Source: Desulfuromusa sp. (lineage in GTDB: Bacteria; Desulfobacterota; Desulfuromonadia; Desulfuromonadales; Geopsychrobacteraceae). Taken from it: a DNA stretch of 39,119 nucleotides. Shown here piece after piece: positions 26,323 to 33,400 of the stretch. The first letter of the stretch is position 1; every line of letters starts with the position of its first letter. The notes below the pieces were generated by a model. That model was not told the DNA's origin, ran no database searches, and saw only the letters and a program-made list of their open reading frames with translations. Where the stretch lies: the NCBI GenBank assembly GCA_021647765.1, contig JAKIUD010000029.1:1-39119 (forward strand), written 5' to 3'. The position numbers were made by a program, and so were the translations under genes.

Positions 26323-27087
26323 TCAAAAACGCACCAGCAGACCACCAAAGGGGCCGGAAAACCTGGTTTCGACAAAGATATCATCTTCATCAATTTTTAA
26401 ATCAAAATATCGCACTCCGGCATAGAGCCCAACCATGGGATAGGGTGAAAACTCCAGTTGTGCCTCGGCATCCAGAAAGTGATTGCCGTCAAATTCCATG
26501 TAACCAATTCGCCCGGCAATACCGAGGAAGTCAGCCAGGGCAATCCGGGTGCGGACACCAAGGGTCGGAATCGGCACAGTGCCAGATTCAGATTCAACAA
26601 AGTCTTGGGTCAGATCATGAAAGGTGACATCCACATCGGCAATTTTAACCGCCAATTCAAGTCCCAGTTGAAAACGGGTTGGTAGGTCATCAAAGTTGAT
26701 CAAATAGTACGTATAGCCAATATCGTAGAGATTGATGTCCAGATCTGTTTTTACGGTATCATCCACACTGAAGGGCTCACCATTAAATTCACCTGCAACA
26801 GTCAGGGTTCCGGTTCCAGAAAACCCGATTGGCAGGTAGTTGAATGAAAGATGAGAACTTCCCCATTTTAAGGCAATTTCTGCGGTCACATTTTCACTGT
26901 CATCCAGGTTTAAGTCTCTCTCCAAGTCAACTTCCTGTCCAACACCATCGACCGTTCCAGCAAGAGAACCTTCCGGGCTGAGTAATTGATAGCCCCCTTT
27001 TAGAGAAAAGAGTTCATCAGCAAATACGGTGGCAGAGAACAACAAAAAAACAGCCATCAGGGGTAAAACTTTCCATTTGTTGAGCAT
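26323..27087 (-). CDS. Outer-membrane beta-barrel protein
   Basis: 254 residues. A clear Sec signal peptide (about 1-23, ending FSATVFA) is followed by alternating amphipathic strands, for example LKGGYQLLS, IALKWGSSHLSFNYL, LYDIGYTYYLI and VGLYAGVRYFDLKI, and a C-terminal phenylalanine (GGLLVRF), the usual barrel-assembly signal. An AAAAGGAGA ribosome binding site sits close before the ATG. It looks like an OmpW/OmpA-barrel-sized protein with no peptidoglycan-binding tail. Function unknown. Monocistronic, convergent with iorB, divergent from the msr pair. Confidence 0.85.
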   Translation of the reverse strand: MLNKWKVLPLMAVFLLFSATVFADELFSLKGGYQLLSPEGSLAGTVDGVGQEVDLERDLNLDDSENVTAEIALKWGSSHLSFNYLPIGFSGTGTLTVAGEFNGEPFSVDDTVKTDLDINLYDIGYTYYLINFDDLPTRFQLGLELAVKIADVDVTFHDLTQDFVESESGTVPIPTLGVRTRIALADFLGIAGRIGYMEFDGNHFLDAEAQLEFSPYPMVGLYAGVRYFDLKIDEDDIFVETRFSGPFGGLLVRF

Positions 27088-27228
27088 GACAATCTCCTTT
27101 TGAAATGTCAGAAATTATTTGTAAAGGTTAACAGAAATCGTTTTTAATGTCATTGATTCTAATTTGTTTTTATCCAGGAATCCGTCAGATAATTTGAAAC
27201 TGGATGTCAATCTTGAAAAAGTGCTATA

Positions 27229-27245
27229 ATGACCGATCAGGTCAT
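27229..27245. promoter_or_regulatory. Palindrome overlapping a TATAAT hexamer upstream of msrB
   Basis: ATGACC-GATCA-GGTCAT has perfect 6-bp arms, 41 bases before the msrB start. It overlaps the last bases of a consensus TATAAT at 27225-27230. No good -35 element lies 16-18 bases upstream. It fits a repressor site, but no regulator is identified. Confidence 0.4.
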
Positions 27246-27285
27246 CTTTTCGGCAGAAGTGTCCGAGAATGAAAGGAGATAGGAC

Positions 27286-27843
27286 ATGAATAGGAGACAA
27301 GCTCTTGTATTTATAACGGCTCAGACAAGCTTTTTCTGGCTGGCAGTCAATGGATTTGCTGCGAATGCTAATAAATCCAATCGCAGGATAATGACAAATA
27401 AAAAGATCAAAGTCTATTCAGCAGAGCAAGGGGACTACATTCTAACCGATAAAATGATGAGAAGTGAATCTGAATGGAAAAAGTTACTGACATCGGAGCA
27501 GTATCATGTCCTGCGTGAAGAAGGGACGGAACGGGCTTTCACTGGAAGACTCTTGAAGAATAAGGAACATGGGGTCTACCGTTGTGCCGCCTGCGGGAAC
27601 GACCTGTACCTTTCCGGAAGCAAGTTCGATTCTGGAACCGGGTGGCCAAGTTTCTATGAACCGATTGCCAAAGAAAATATCTTGATCCGGAAGGATCGCA
27701 GCTTTTTTGTAACCCGTAATGAGCTGATCTGTAGCCGCTGTGAATCCCATCTGGGGCATGTTTTTGATGACGGCCCACCACCAACCGGTAAGCGCCATTG
27801 TATTAATTCGATATCACTGAAATTTCATAAATTGAATCAATAG
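27286..27843 (+). CDS. msrB: Peptide-methionine (R)-S-oxide reductase MsrB, exported
   Basis: 185 residues. The N-terminus NRRQALVFI followed by a hydrophobic stretch to GFAANA predicts export, with a twin-arginine-like pair. The MsrB domain (about 55-180) has both zinc-binding CxxC pairs (CAAC and CSRC), the substrate-binding GTGWPSFYEP and the catalytic Cys in GKRHCINS. It reduces methionine-R-sulfoxide in oxidised proteins. AGGAG lies 8 bases before the ATG. It is followed after 21 bp by an exported MsrA, so together they would repair both sulfoxide epimers in the periplasm. The electron donor is not visible here. Confidence 0.95.
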   Translation: MNRRQALVFITAQTSFFWLAVNGFAANANKSNRRIMTNKKIKVYSAEQGDYILTDKMMRSESEWKKLLTSEQYHVLREEGTERAFTGRLLKNKEHGVYRCAACGNDLYLSGSKFDSGTGWPSFYEPIAKENILIRKDRSFFVTRNELICSRCESHLGHVFDDGPPPTGKRHCINSISLKFHKLNQ

Positions 27844-27864
27844 ATATCTTTCAGGAGTGAATTC

Positions 27865-28455
27865 ATGCAAAAAATTCTTATTCTCCTCTTCTTCCTGCTG
27901 GCGCCGCTGGCAAATAATACTTTTGCAGCAACAGACCGGGCTATTTTTGCTGGCGGCTGTTTCTGGTGCATGGAATCCCCATTTGAAAAATTGACTGGGG
28001 TCAGTGAAGTCATCTCCGGTTATACTGGTGGGACAAAATTGAATCCAACCTATCAGGAGGTTTCTGCCGGAGGAACTGGCCACACTGAGGCAGTTGAAGT
28101 TTATTATGATCCTCAACTGGTTTCCTATGAAAAATTGCTTGAGGTGTTCTGGATGCAGATTGATCCAACCGATGCCGGTGACCAGTTTGTTGATCGTGGC
28201 AGTCAATACCGTAGCGGTATTTTTTATCTTGATGCCGAACAGAAGCGTTTGGCAGAAGAATCCAAACAGAAGCTGGCTGAAGCTGGTCGTTTTAATAAAC
28301 CACTTGTAACTGAAATAACCTCAGCAGGAAAATTTTATACTGCGGAAGAATATCATCAGGATTATCACTCAAAGAATCCTCTGCGCTATTGGTACTATCG
28401 GGGTGGTTCCGGACGAGATGATTTTCTCGATAAGGTATGGGGGAAGGATCGGTAG
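27865..28455 (+). CDS. msrA: Peptide-methionine (S)-S-oxide reductase MsrA, exported
   Basis: 196 residues. A Sec signal peptide (ILILLFFLLAPLANNTFA) leads into the MsrA domain with the catalytic FAGGCFWCMESPFE. GYTGGTKLNPTYQEVSAGGTGHTEAVEV follows in two conserved blocks, and YHQDY lies near the C-terminus. It reduces methionine-S-sulfoxide. The ribosome binding site AGGAG is near-ideal. Second gene of the exported msrB-msrA pair. CFWC offers two cysteines at the active site, which may serve as the resolving pair. Confidence 0.95.
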   Translation: MQKILILLFFLLAPLANNTFAATDRAIFAGGCFWCMESPFEKLTGVSEVISGYTGGTKLNPTYQEVSAGGTGHTEAVEVYYDPQLVSYEKLLEVFWMQIDPTDAGDQFVDRGSQYRSGIFYLDAEQKRLAEESKQKLAEAGRFNKPLVTEITSAGKFYTAEEYHQDYHSKNPLRYWYYRGGSGRDDFLDKVWGKDR

Positions 28456-28781
28456 TAAATTTCATTCCGGAGTGGTTGCAAAACATCTGGATATAGTCTC
28501 TTCATCTGTCAGTCGAGCGGGGCAGAAGCGAACACCTGCCTCTCCTCATGAGTTACAATCTCTACAGATAAGCATCTTCCTGTCCAGCTTTATCTGGAGT
28601 TCTTAAATTTGAGACGGAAGCTAATAGCGAAGAACTTTAGCCCGTCGGGGAAGACGGGACGGTGTTACTTTAGTGCTTTGACTCTGCCCCTTCCAAAAAA
28701 ATAGCTTACCTTGGCATATGTAGCAACCTAGATTACAGTAATGTCCATTACTGTGATGTCGTTCTGCCAAGTGGGTCTTGA
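28456..28781. other. Intergenic region with small inverted repeats
   Basis: No supported gene. It holds a short hairpin CCCGTC-GGGGAA-GACGGG at 28641-28658 and the operator-like palindrome at 28732-28757. A minus-strand 76-residue frame crosses both and matches nothing I know. This gap is the transition from the msr genes to the accessory region. Confidence 0.5.
28732..28757. promoter_or_regulatory. Operator-like palindrome upstream of the ATPase remnant
   Basis: Perfect 9-base arms ACAGTAATG / CATTACTGT (28735-28743 and 28746-28754) are separated by two bases. The symmetry extends to 12 bases per side with one mismatch. It lies 24 bases before the ATG of the truncated ATPase gene, a typical operator position. 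Confidence 0.45.
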
Positions 28782-28952
28782 ATGAAATTTTACAATCGGA
28801 AAAAAGAACTCGAATTACTGCGCCGAATTGAAAAGACGTCACAGGTCTCATCTAAGATGACCGTTATTGTCGGGCGGCGGAGAATCGGCAAAACCAAACT
28901 GGTTCAAAAAGCCTTTGACCTGTTTTTTTCTGAATCCGGCCATCTTTATTAA
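28782..28952 (+). pseudogene. Truncated AAA ATPase (DUF234 / archaeal-ATPase-like), N-terminal remnant
   Basis: A 56-residue frame starting MKFYNRKKELELLRRIEK and carrying the Walker A-like VGRRRIGKTKLVQKAFD. This is the highly characteristic start of the large PF01637/DUF234-type ATPase family (usually 400 or more residues, often in toxin-antitoxin-like or accessory contexts). After KAFD the family resemblance stops and the frame ends 10 codons later. The rest of the gene is missing. The break lies close to the end of a separately truncated minus-strand gene, which points to a deletion or insertion scar around 28915-28950. Confidence 0.7.
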
Positions 28953-29058
28953 CAGCACGGCAATAGAATCTAAATTGCTGTTTATCACCGCTGAGGGTAT
29001 TAAAGGGAAATGCAAGTATCAAGAGTGATACTGACAAAAAAGCTGTTAGTTTTCTCAT
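28864..29058 (-). pseudogene. Truncated secreted protein, signal-peptide remnant
   Basis: The start is well supported: GGAGGTC at 29064-29070, five bases before ATG 29058. The product begins with a clean Sec signal peptide (MRKLTAFLSVSLLILAF...) and a short mature part (DKQQFRFYCRAVNKDGRIQKKT). The final residues (from about GQRLFEPV on) are simply the antisense of the ATPase remnant, so the original 3' part of the gene has been lost at the junction. Family not recognisable from what remains. If it is not a remnant, it is a very small secreted peptide of about 64 residues. Confidence 0.55.
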
Positions 29059-29063
29059 TAATT

Positions 29064-29070
29064 GACCTCC
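29064..29070 (-). promoter_or_regulatory. Ribosome binding site of the truncated secreted gene
   Basis: GGAGGTC on the minus strand with a 5-base spacer to ATG 29058. A strong site in front of a signal peptide shows that a real gene once began here. Confidence 0.65.
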
Positions 29071-29209
29071 ATTTATGCAAAAATTCACCTGCAGCTGAGA
29101 TGCCTGTACTGCGAATTTTCGTTGTTGAACAGGGGGTAGGTGATAAGTAATCGCTTTTTGAGGAGGCCCCCCTCTGGGGTGGAATCTTTATTCATTGTCC
29201 CTGCTTGTC

Positions 29210-29939
29210 TCAGGCACAACTGTTCCTCTCTCTTTTTTTCCTATATCCTACGAGGCCAACCAGACCGGTTCCGAACAACAGCAAGGTAGCCGGTTCCGGT
29301 ACGGGAGCTGCGGTAGAAACCTGTCCGCTGCGAACGGCTAAACCGTAGTGACTGACGTCTGCAGATGGGTCTTCTCCTTGAAAGCCACCTCTGAAATTGA
29401 ATAGCCAGCCGTAGTATGCAGAAGTGATCTCAGCAAGCCTTGTACTGGACCAATATCCTTCTTCAACTAAGTTGTTGAAATCTCCAGTGTTGACCAAGCC
29501 ATATCCAGCTTGAGAATTTCCTGAAGTATCATAATCGCCAAGATTTCCCAGCTCTTCATAATAGAGATGCCCCATCTCGGAACTGGTTATATTATAGCCT
29601 GCGGTTGTTGTGCCGTCCCAGCCGTATTGGTATGCTCCATCAACCGTGCTGCCAAGGCGCCAGTCTGTATCCCAGCTTACCGTATAGGCGGAGTCGATAA
29701 TTGTAGGTCAGACTGCCGTCAAGACCGGCTGCCCAGCTGTTCTGGTCAGTCCAGCTTGCTTGAGTATTCGTGTAATCCAGCCAGACAACAGAGTTGCCGT
29801 TGTTATTCTCATCCCAGATCAGCTTATACTCACTGCCGCCATAGTTCGCGGTGCCGATGGTGACCAAGGTAGCGTTAGCTAGGCCAGTCATGCCCAGCAT
29901 AATCAGGCTTGCACTTAATATTACCAGCTTTGTTTTCAT
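29210..29939 (-). pseudogene. PEP-CTERM sorting-domain protein, frameshifted
   Basis: The gene begins at ATG 29939 with GGGAG seven bases upstream. It has a signal peptide (KTKLVILSASLIMLGMTGLANA) and a mature domain running LVTIGTANYGG...LIWDENNNGN. At about 29698-29701 one extra base in an AATT run shifts the frame, giving a stop at 29640. Dropping one T restores IDSAYTVSWDTDWRLGST and continues through YGWDGTTTAGYNI to the C-terminal PVPEPATLLLFGTGLVGLVGYRKK signal. The 730-bp length is 243 codons plus one base. The intact ~242-residue protein would be a DUF1566/Lcl-like substrate of an exosortase, exported and anchored or released at the surface. Mutation, programmed shift or assembly error are all possible. 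Confidence 0.8.
29233..29300. repeat. PEP-CTERM coding repeat, copy 1
   Basis: About 60 bases encoding the sorting signal match copy 2 (36062-36128) at 56 of 60 positions, although the upstream parts of the two genes are unrelated. The identity is at DNA level, above what the protein signal needs. Confidence 0.8.
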
Positions 29940-30064
29940 TCCATTTCTCCCTGTCATGCGACCGCCGAACCGGCAGCCTTGGTTTAAAGGAACAGTCATG
30001 TCTTTCCAGTGACGGACGGAAAACAACCAACGGCTACCACAGGAACCTTCCAATGCTGATTCAT

Positions 30065-30127
30065 TGTACCGGCCTCCCGGATACAAATAAGGTACAGATT
30101 GTGAAAAAAATAAAGATTTGCTATGTT
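30065..30127 (+). promoter_or_regulatory. Promoter/operator region with GGTACA boxes, copy 1
   Basis: Seen directly: TGTACC (30065-30070, inverted box), GATACA (30080-30085) and GGTACA (30091-30096) 11 bases apart. Then comes a sigma70-like TTGTGA (30099-30104), a 17-base spacer and TATGTT (30122-30127). It lines up without gaps with copy 2. The promoter reads toward the STAND regulator, whose start is 43 bases after the -10 box; the inverted box faces the PEP-CTERM gene. Autoregulation and divergent control are inferred. Confidence 0.6.
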
Positions 30128-30169
30128 TTGTTAAGCCTCTTTGTTTCAACTCTTTGTCGTTAGTCGGGG

Positions 30170-33166
30170 ATGATGCCTATGGATAAAGTCCGTTTGACTC
30201 TTGTGCAGCCGTCCGAGCGTTTTCCTGCCGGTGTAAGGGGCATTTCTGCCAAGAAACAACCGCCCCGGCAGGGGCTGCGTATTCTTGTCCGAAAGCGCCT
30301 TGCCGCCATGATTTCAAAAATGCTCAGCCGGGACAGCCTGTGGATAAACGGCCCGCCCGGCGCCGGAAAAACCGTGCTGGCCGCCCATTATGGTGACCAG
30401 ACAGCTTGCCCTGTTGCCTGGTATGAGTTTGACGCCCTTGACGGGGATATCATCTCCTTTTTCTCCACCTTTCCCCTGGCCTTTACCTCCTGTATCCCGG
30501 ATCCGGCCGCTATGGAACGACTCCCTGAGCTTCGTCCCGAGGATATGCTTGGCCTGCCTGTCTTTGCCCGCAGGTTTTTCCGGGCACTCTTCGCCCTGCT
30601 TGCAGACAAGTGGCTGCTTATCTTTGATAATTTTCAGGAAATACCCGAGGATTCCCTGCTGGCCGAATTGATGGCCATCTTTCTGCATGAACTACCCGCC
30701 CGTTGTCGGGTCATTATTCTCAGCAGAAAACAGCCGCCACCGTGCTTTGCCCGGATGAAGATCGCGGGAACCCTGCAGGTGCTTGATCCGGACAGCCTGC
30801 TCTTTACTCCGGAAGAGATCGGCGGCCTCATGTCCTTGTACGGGATCATAGGTGAGCAGGAGAACTGCATCGATTATCTTGCACACACCACGGCTGGATG
30901 GGCCGCAGGCCTCACCCTACTGCTGAAAGAACAGAGCTGGAAGGACTGCTCTCGCCGGCAGGATGACGAACTTGATAATCAGGAACTCTTTGATTATTTT
31001 GCCGGTGTCATCTTTACCGGTCTTGACAAGAGCGAGAAAAAGAGGCTGGTGACCGCCTCCCTGCTGCCCGAAATCAGACCCGCCGTCCTTGATGCCCTGC
31101 TGCCAGAAGAGGGGAATCGTTCCTATTTTCTTGGTTTGAGTAGGGAGAATTTTTTTACCTACCAGCTGGATAACCGGGGAGAACTCTTCCAGTTTCACCC
31201 CCTGTTCCGGGAATTTCTCAGGCAGAAAGCCGGGACGACCATGGTTGATGCCGACCGCACCAGGCTCCTTGAACGGGCAGCCGGGTATTACGAACAAAAA
31301 AACCGTCCCGCCGAGGCGGTTGAACTGCTCATCCGAGCCAGAAGCTGGCAGAACGGGATGAACCTGATCCGGAAACACGGGGCGGTCATGGTGGAAGAGG
31401 GGCGGTTCGGGACACTTTTGCGCTGGCAGCAGATGCTGCCCCGGGAACTGGTGGCTCGCGACCCCTGGCTGCTTTTTTTCTTCGGTAACGCGACCACGGC
31501 CTTCAATCCGGTGCAGGCCATGGAGATCCTGAAAAAGAGTTTCTCCCTCTTTCAGGAGCAGGGCAACCCGGAGGGCGCCCTGCTTGCCTGCTGTTCGCTG
31601 ACCAATTCGATTATCAACCACCTCTCCGACCTGTCCGCCCTGGATCCCTGGCTGGACTTTCTTGAAGAACAGCTTGATCCCCGCACCTTTGCCAATGACG
31701 GCACCTTTGCAAGCGACACCATTGCCAGTGCCGTGGCCAGGGTCTTTGTCCTGCGCCGTCCGGATCATCCCGACCTGGAACTCTGGCTGGGTCATGTGGT
31801 CAGGCGGGGCGGTATGCATCCGGCCCTGATCACCCATTACCTGTGGACCGGCCGTTTTCCCGAGGCGCGGGCTGCCCTGGACAACATCTATGCCCACCAG
31901 GAGCGTATCGGTTCAAAGCTGCTGCTGTCGGCAATCAAGGCCATGGAAGTACAGTATTATCTCATCATAGGGGAACCGAAAAAATGTATCCGGGTTATTG
32001 ATGAGAGTCTGCGCATGATGGAAGAGACCGGCATCCGGGTCTGGGAAGTGCATTTTTTCATTCTTGGAGCAGGCTGCTGTCTCAACAACGGCAGAAAAAA
32101 AGAGGCGACCCACTACCTGCGGCTACTGGAAGACAATATCGATCGTACCCGCCTGCTGGAGCGCAGTTATTACCACGTGGTCAAGACCCTGGAGGCATTG
32201 CTTGCCGATGATCCGGTGGCCGCCGACCGCCATCAGCACTCGGCTCTGGACATGGCTCGGACCATCGGTATGCCCTCCTACTCCACCTGGTGCTGGTACG
32301 GCTCGGCTCTGGTCGCGGTTTTTCTAAACGATGCGCACGCAGCGCGGGCGCGTTTTGCTGAAGTCTTCCGACTAGCCGCCTCACCCGGCAATCCCTGGTT
32401 CACCTGCCTGGCTCATTTCGGGATGGCATGGCTGTATCTGCGCACTGAGAACAGAGAAGGGGCAATTGATCAGCTCAGGCATGGTTTTTCCTTGGCTAAA
32501 AAACATAATTACCTGCATTTCTTCTTCTTTGTTCCGAAAATGATGGAAGCGATCACCACTGCCGCCCTTGAAGAGGAGATCGAGGTGGATTTTGTCCGCA
32601 AGTGTATCCGCCACTGGAACCTGGTTCCGGCACGTCCGCCCGTGCATCTTGACAACTGGCCCTGGCCGGTCAGGATCTTCACCCTGGGCAGGTTTTCCAT
32701 TACCCGGGACGACAAAGCACTGAGCAACAAAGCCCTTGCCCGGGTGCGTCCGATTCAGCTTCTGCAGGCGATCATTGCCCTGGGCGGTCGTCAGGTGAGC
32801 AAGACGAAACTGGCCGATATTTTCTGGCCGGACTCCAACGGCGATGAACAGATGGCCTCCCTGAAAACCACCCTGCATCGGTTGCGTGATCTGTTAAAAA
32901 TCAAAAACGTGATCCTGCAGACTCCCACCCACCTGACCATCAATCCCCAGATCTGCTGGATTGACGCCTGGCAGTTTGAACGGCAGGCCAACCGGGCGCT
33001 GTCGGATACTTCCCCGAACCGACAGGAGCGGGAAACTGCCCGCAGGCAGGCTCTGGCCACCTACTGCAATGACTTTATCCCGGCCCTGGACGATGAACCC
33101 TGGACGTTTGGCTACCGCGATCATCTGCAAGGGTTGAGAAAACAGCTGAACGCGGTCGCGGAGTAA
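30170..33166 (+). CDS. STAND-type ATPase/TPR transcriptional regulator with SARP-like C-terminal domain (MalT/AfsR-like)
   Basis: 998 residues. Walker A is GPPGAGKT at 61-68 and Walker B is LLIFDNF near 149-155. The winged-helix region with TTAGWAAGLTLLLKE (~245-260) is typical of MalT-like STAND proteins. Helical TPR-like repeats span ~370-820. The C-terminal ~169 residues start WPVRIFTLGRFSI, an OmpR-type winged helix as in SARP activators (LLQAIIALGGRQVSKTKLADIFWPD, shortened), with a short BTAD-like tail of only ~65 residues. STAND regulators oligomerise on DNA when ATP and an inducer bind the repeat domain. Starts at 30170, 30173 or 30179 are possible; a TAG lies just upstream. Divergent from a PEP-CTERM gene and paralogous to the regulator at the window end. 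Confidence 0.88.
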   Translation: MMPMDKVRLTLVQPSERFPAGVRGISAKKQPPRQGLRILVRKRLAAMISKMLSRDSLWINGPPGAGKTVLAAHYGDQTACPVAWYEFDALDGDIISFFSTFPLAFTSCIPDPAAMERLPELRPEDMLGLPVFARRFFRALFALLADKWLLIFDNFQEIPEDSLLAELMAIFLHELPARCRVIILSRKQPPPCFARMKIAGTLQVLDPDSLLFTPEEIGGLMSLYGIIGEQENCIDYLAHTTAGWAAGLTLLLKEQSWKDCSRRQDDELDNQELFDYFAGVIFTGLDKSEKKRLVTASLLPEIRPAVLDALLPEEGNRSYFLGLSRENFFTYQLDNRGELFQFHPLFREFLRQKAGTTMVDADRTRLLERAAGYYEQKNRPAEAVELLIRARSWQNGMNLIRKHGAVMVEEGRFGTLLRWQQMLPRELVARDPWLLFFFGNATTAFNPVQAMEILKKSFSLFQEQGNPEGALLACCSLTNSIINHLSDLSALDPWLDFLEEQLDPRTFANDGTFASDTIASAVARVFVLRRPDHPDLELWLGHVVRRGGMHPALITHYLWTGRFPEARAALDNIYAHQERIGSKLLLSAIKAMEVQYYLIIGEPKKCIRVIDESLRMMEETGIRVWEVHFFILGAGCCLNNGRKKEATHYLRLLEDNIDRTRLLERSYYHVVKTLEALLADDPVAADRHQHSALDMARTIGMPSYSTWCWYGSALVAVFLNDAHAARARFAEVFRLAASPGNPWFTCLAHFGMAWLYLRTENREGAIDQLRHGFSLAKKHNYLHFFFFVPKMMEAITTAALEEEIEVDFVRKCIRHWNLVPARPPVHLDNWPWPVRIFTLGRFSITRDDKALSNKALARVRPIQLLQAIIALGGRQVSKTKLADIFWPDSNGDEQMASLKTTLHRLRDLLKIKNVILQTPTHLTINPQICWIDAWQFERQANRALSDTSPNRQERETARRQALATYCNDFIPALDDEPWTFGYRDHLQGLRKQLNAVAE

Positions 33167-33279
33167 TCTGCAGGGTACAAAAAAACTGATTCCTCTCATT
33201 TGGCCAGGTTCAGCAGGTTGTGTCGGGGGATGATCTGTATCACCTGGGCCGTCCGGACTACCCATGACAAAAGAGGCCG

Positions 33280-33321
33280 GGATAAGAGAAAACTCCATGC
33301 CGATGGAGTTTTCTCTTATCC
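33280..33321. terminator. Perfect 19-bp hairpin between convergent genes (bidirectional terminator candidate)
   Basis: GGATAAGAGAAAACTCCAT (33280-33298), loop GCCG, then the exact reverse complement (33303-33321). It lies between the regulator (ending at 33166) and the convergent WSC/MACPF-like gene (ending at 33401). No long U-tract follows on either side, so classical Rho-independent termination is not certain, but a perfect 19-bp stem here strongly suggests transcript-end function. Confidence 0.65.
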
Positions 33322-33400
33322 TGTTGCCGAAAAAGGACGCCTTTTCCATAACGATTCCAGCCTGGTGCGGACTTGGGGGCATTGACGATCCTGATATCGT

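Noticed and set aside
27213..27230. TTGAAA followed by TATAAT as a sigma70 promoter for msrB
   Set aside because: The spacer is only 6 bases; another TTGAAA is 25 bases away. Neither is workable, so only the TATAAT and palindrome are reported.
28621..28851. Minus-strand 76-codon frame with several Cys and His residues, at first resembling a transposase end
   Set aside because: It spans the operator-like palindrome and the start of the ATPase remnant, and no transposase motif or terminal repeats could be found.
29163..29182. GC-rich inverted sequence downstream of the frameshifted PEP-CTERM gene as a terminator
   Set aside because: The possible stem is only about four base pairs and is not followed by a U-tract in the direction of transcription.
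30917..31897. A 326-codon open frame on the minus strand inside the first STAND regulator
   Set aside because: Antisense shadow of a GC-rich gene: low-complexity Gly/Gln/Pro composition, no motifs, and the plus-strand frame has clear domains and a conserved paralogue.
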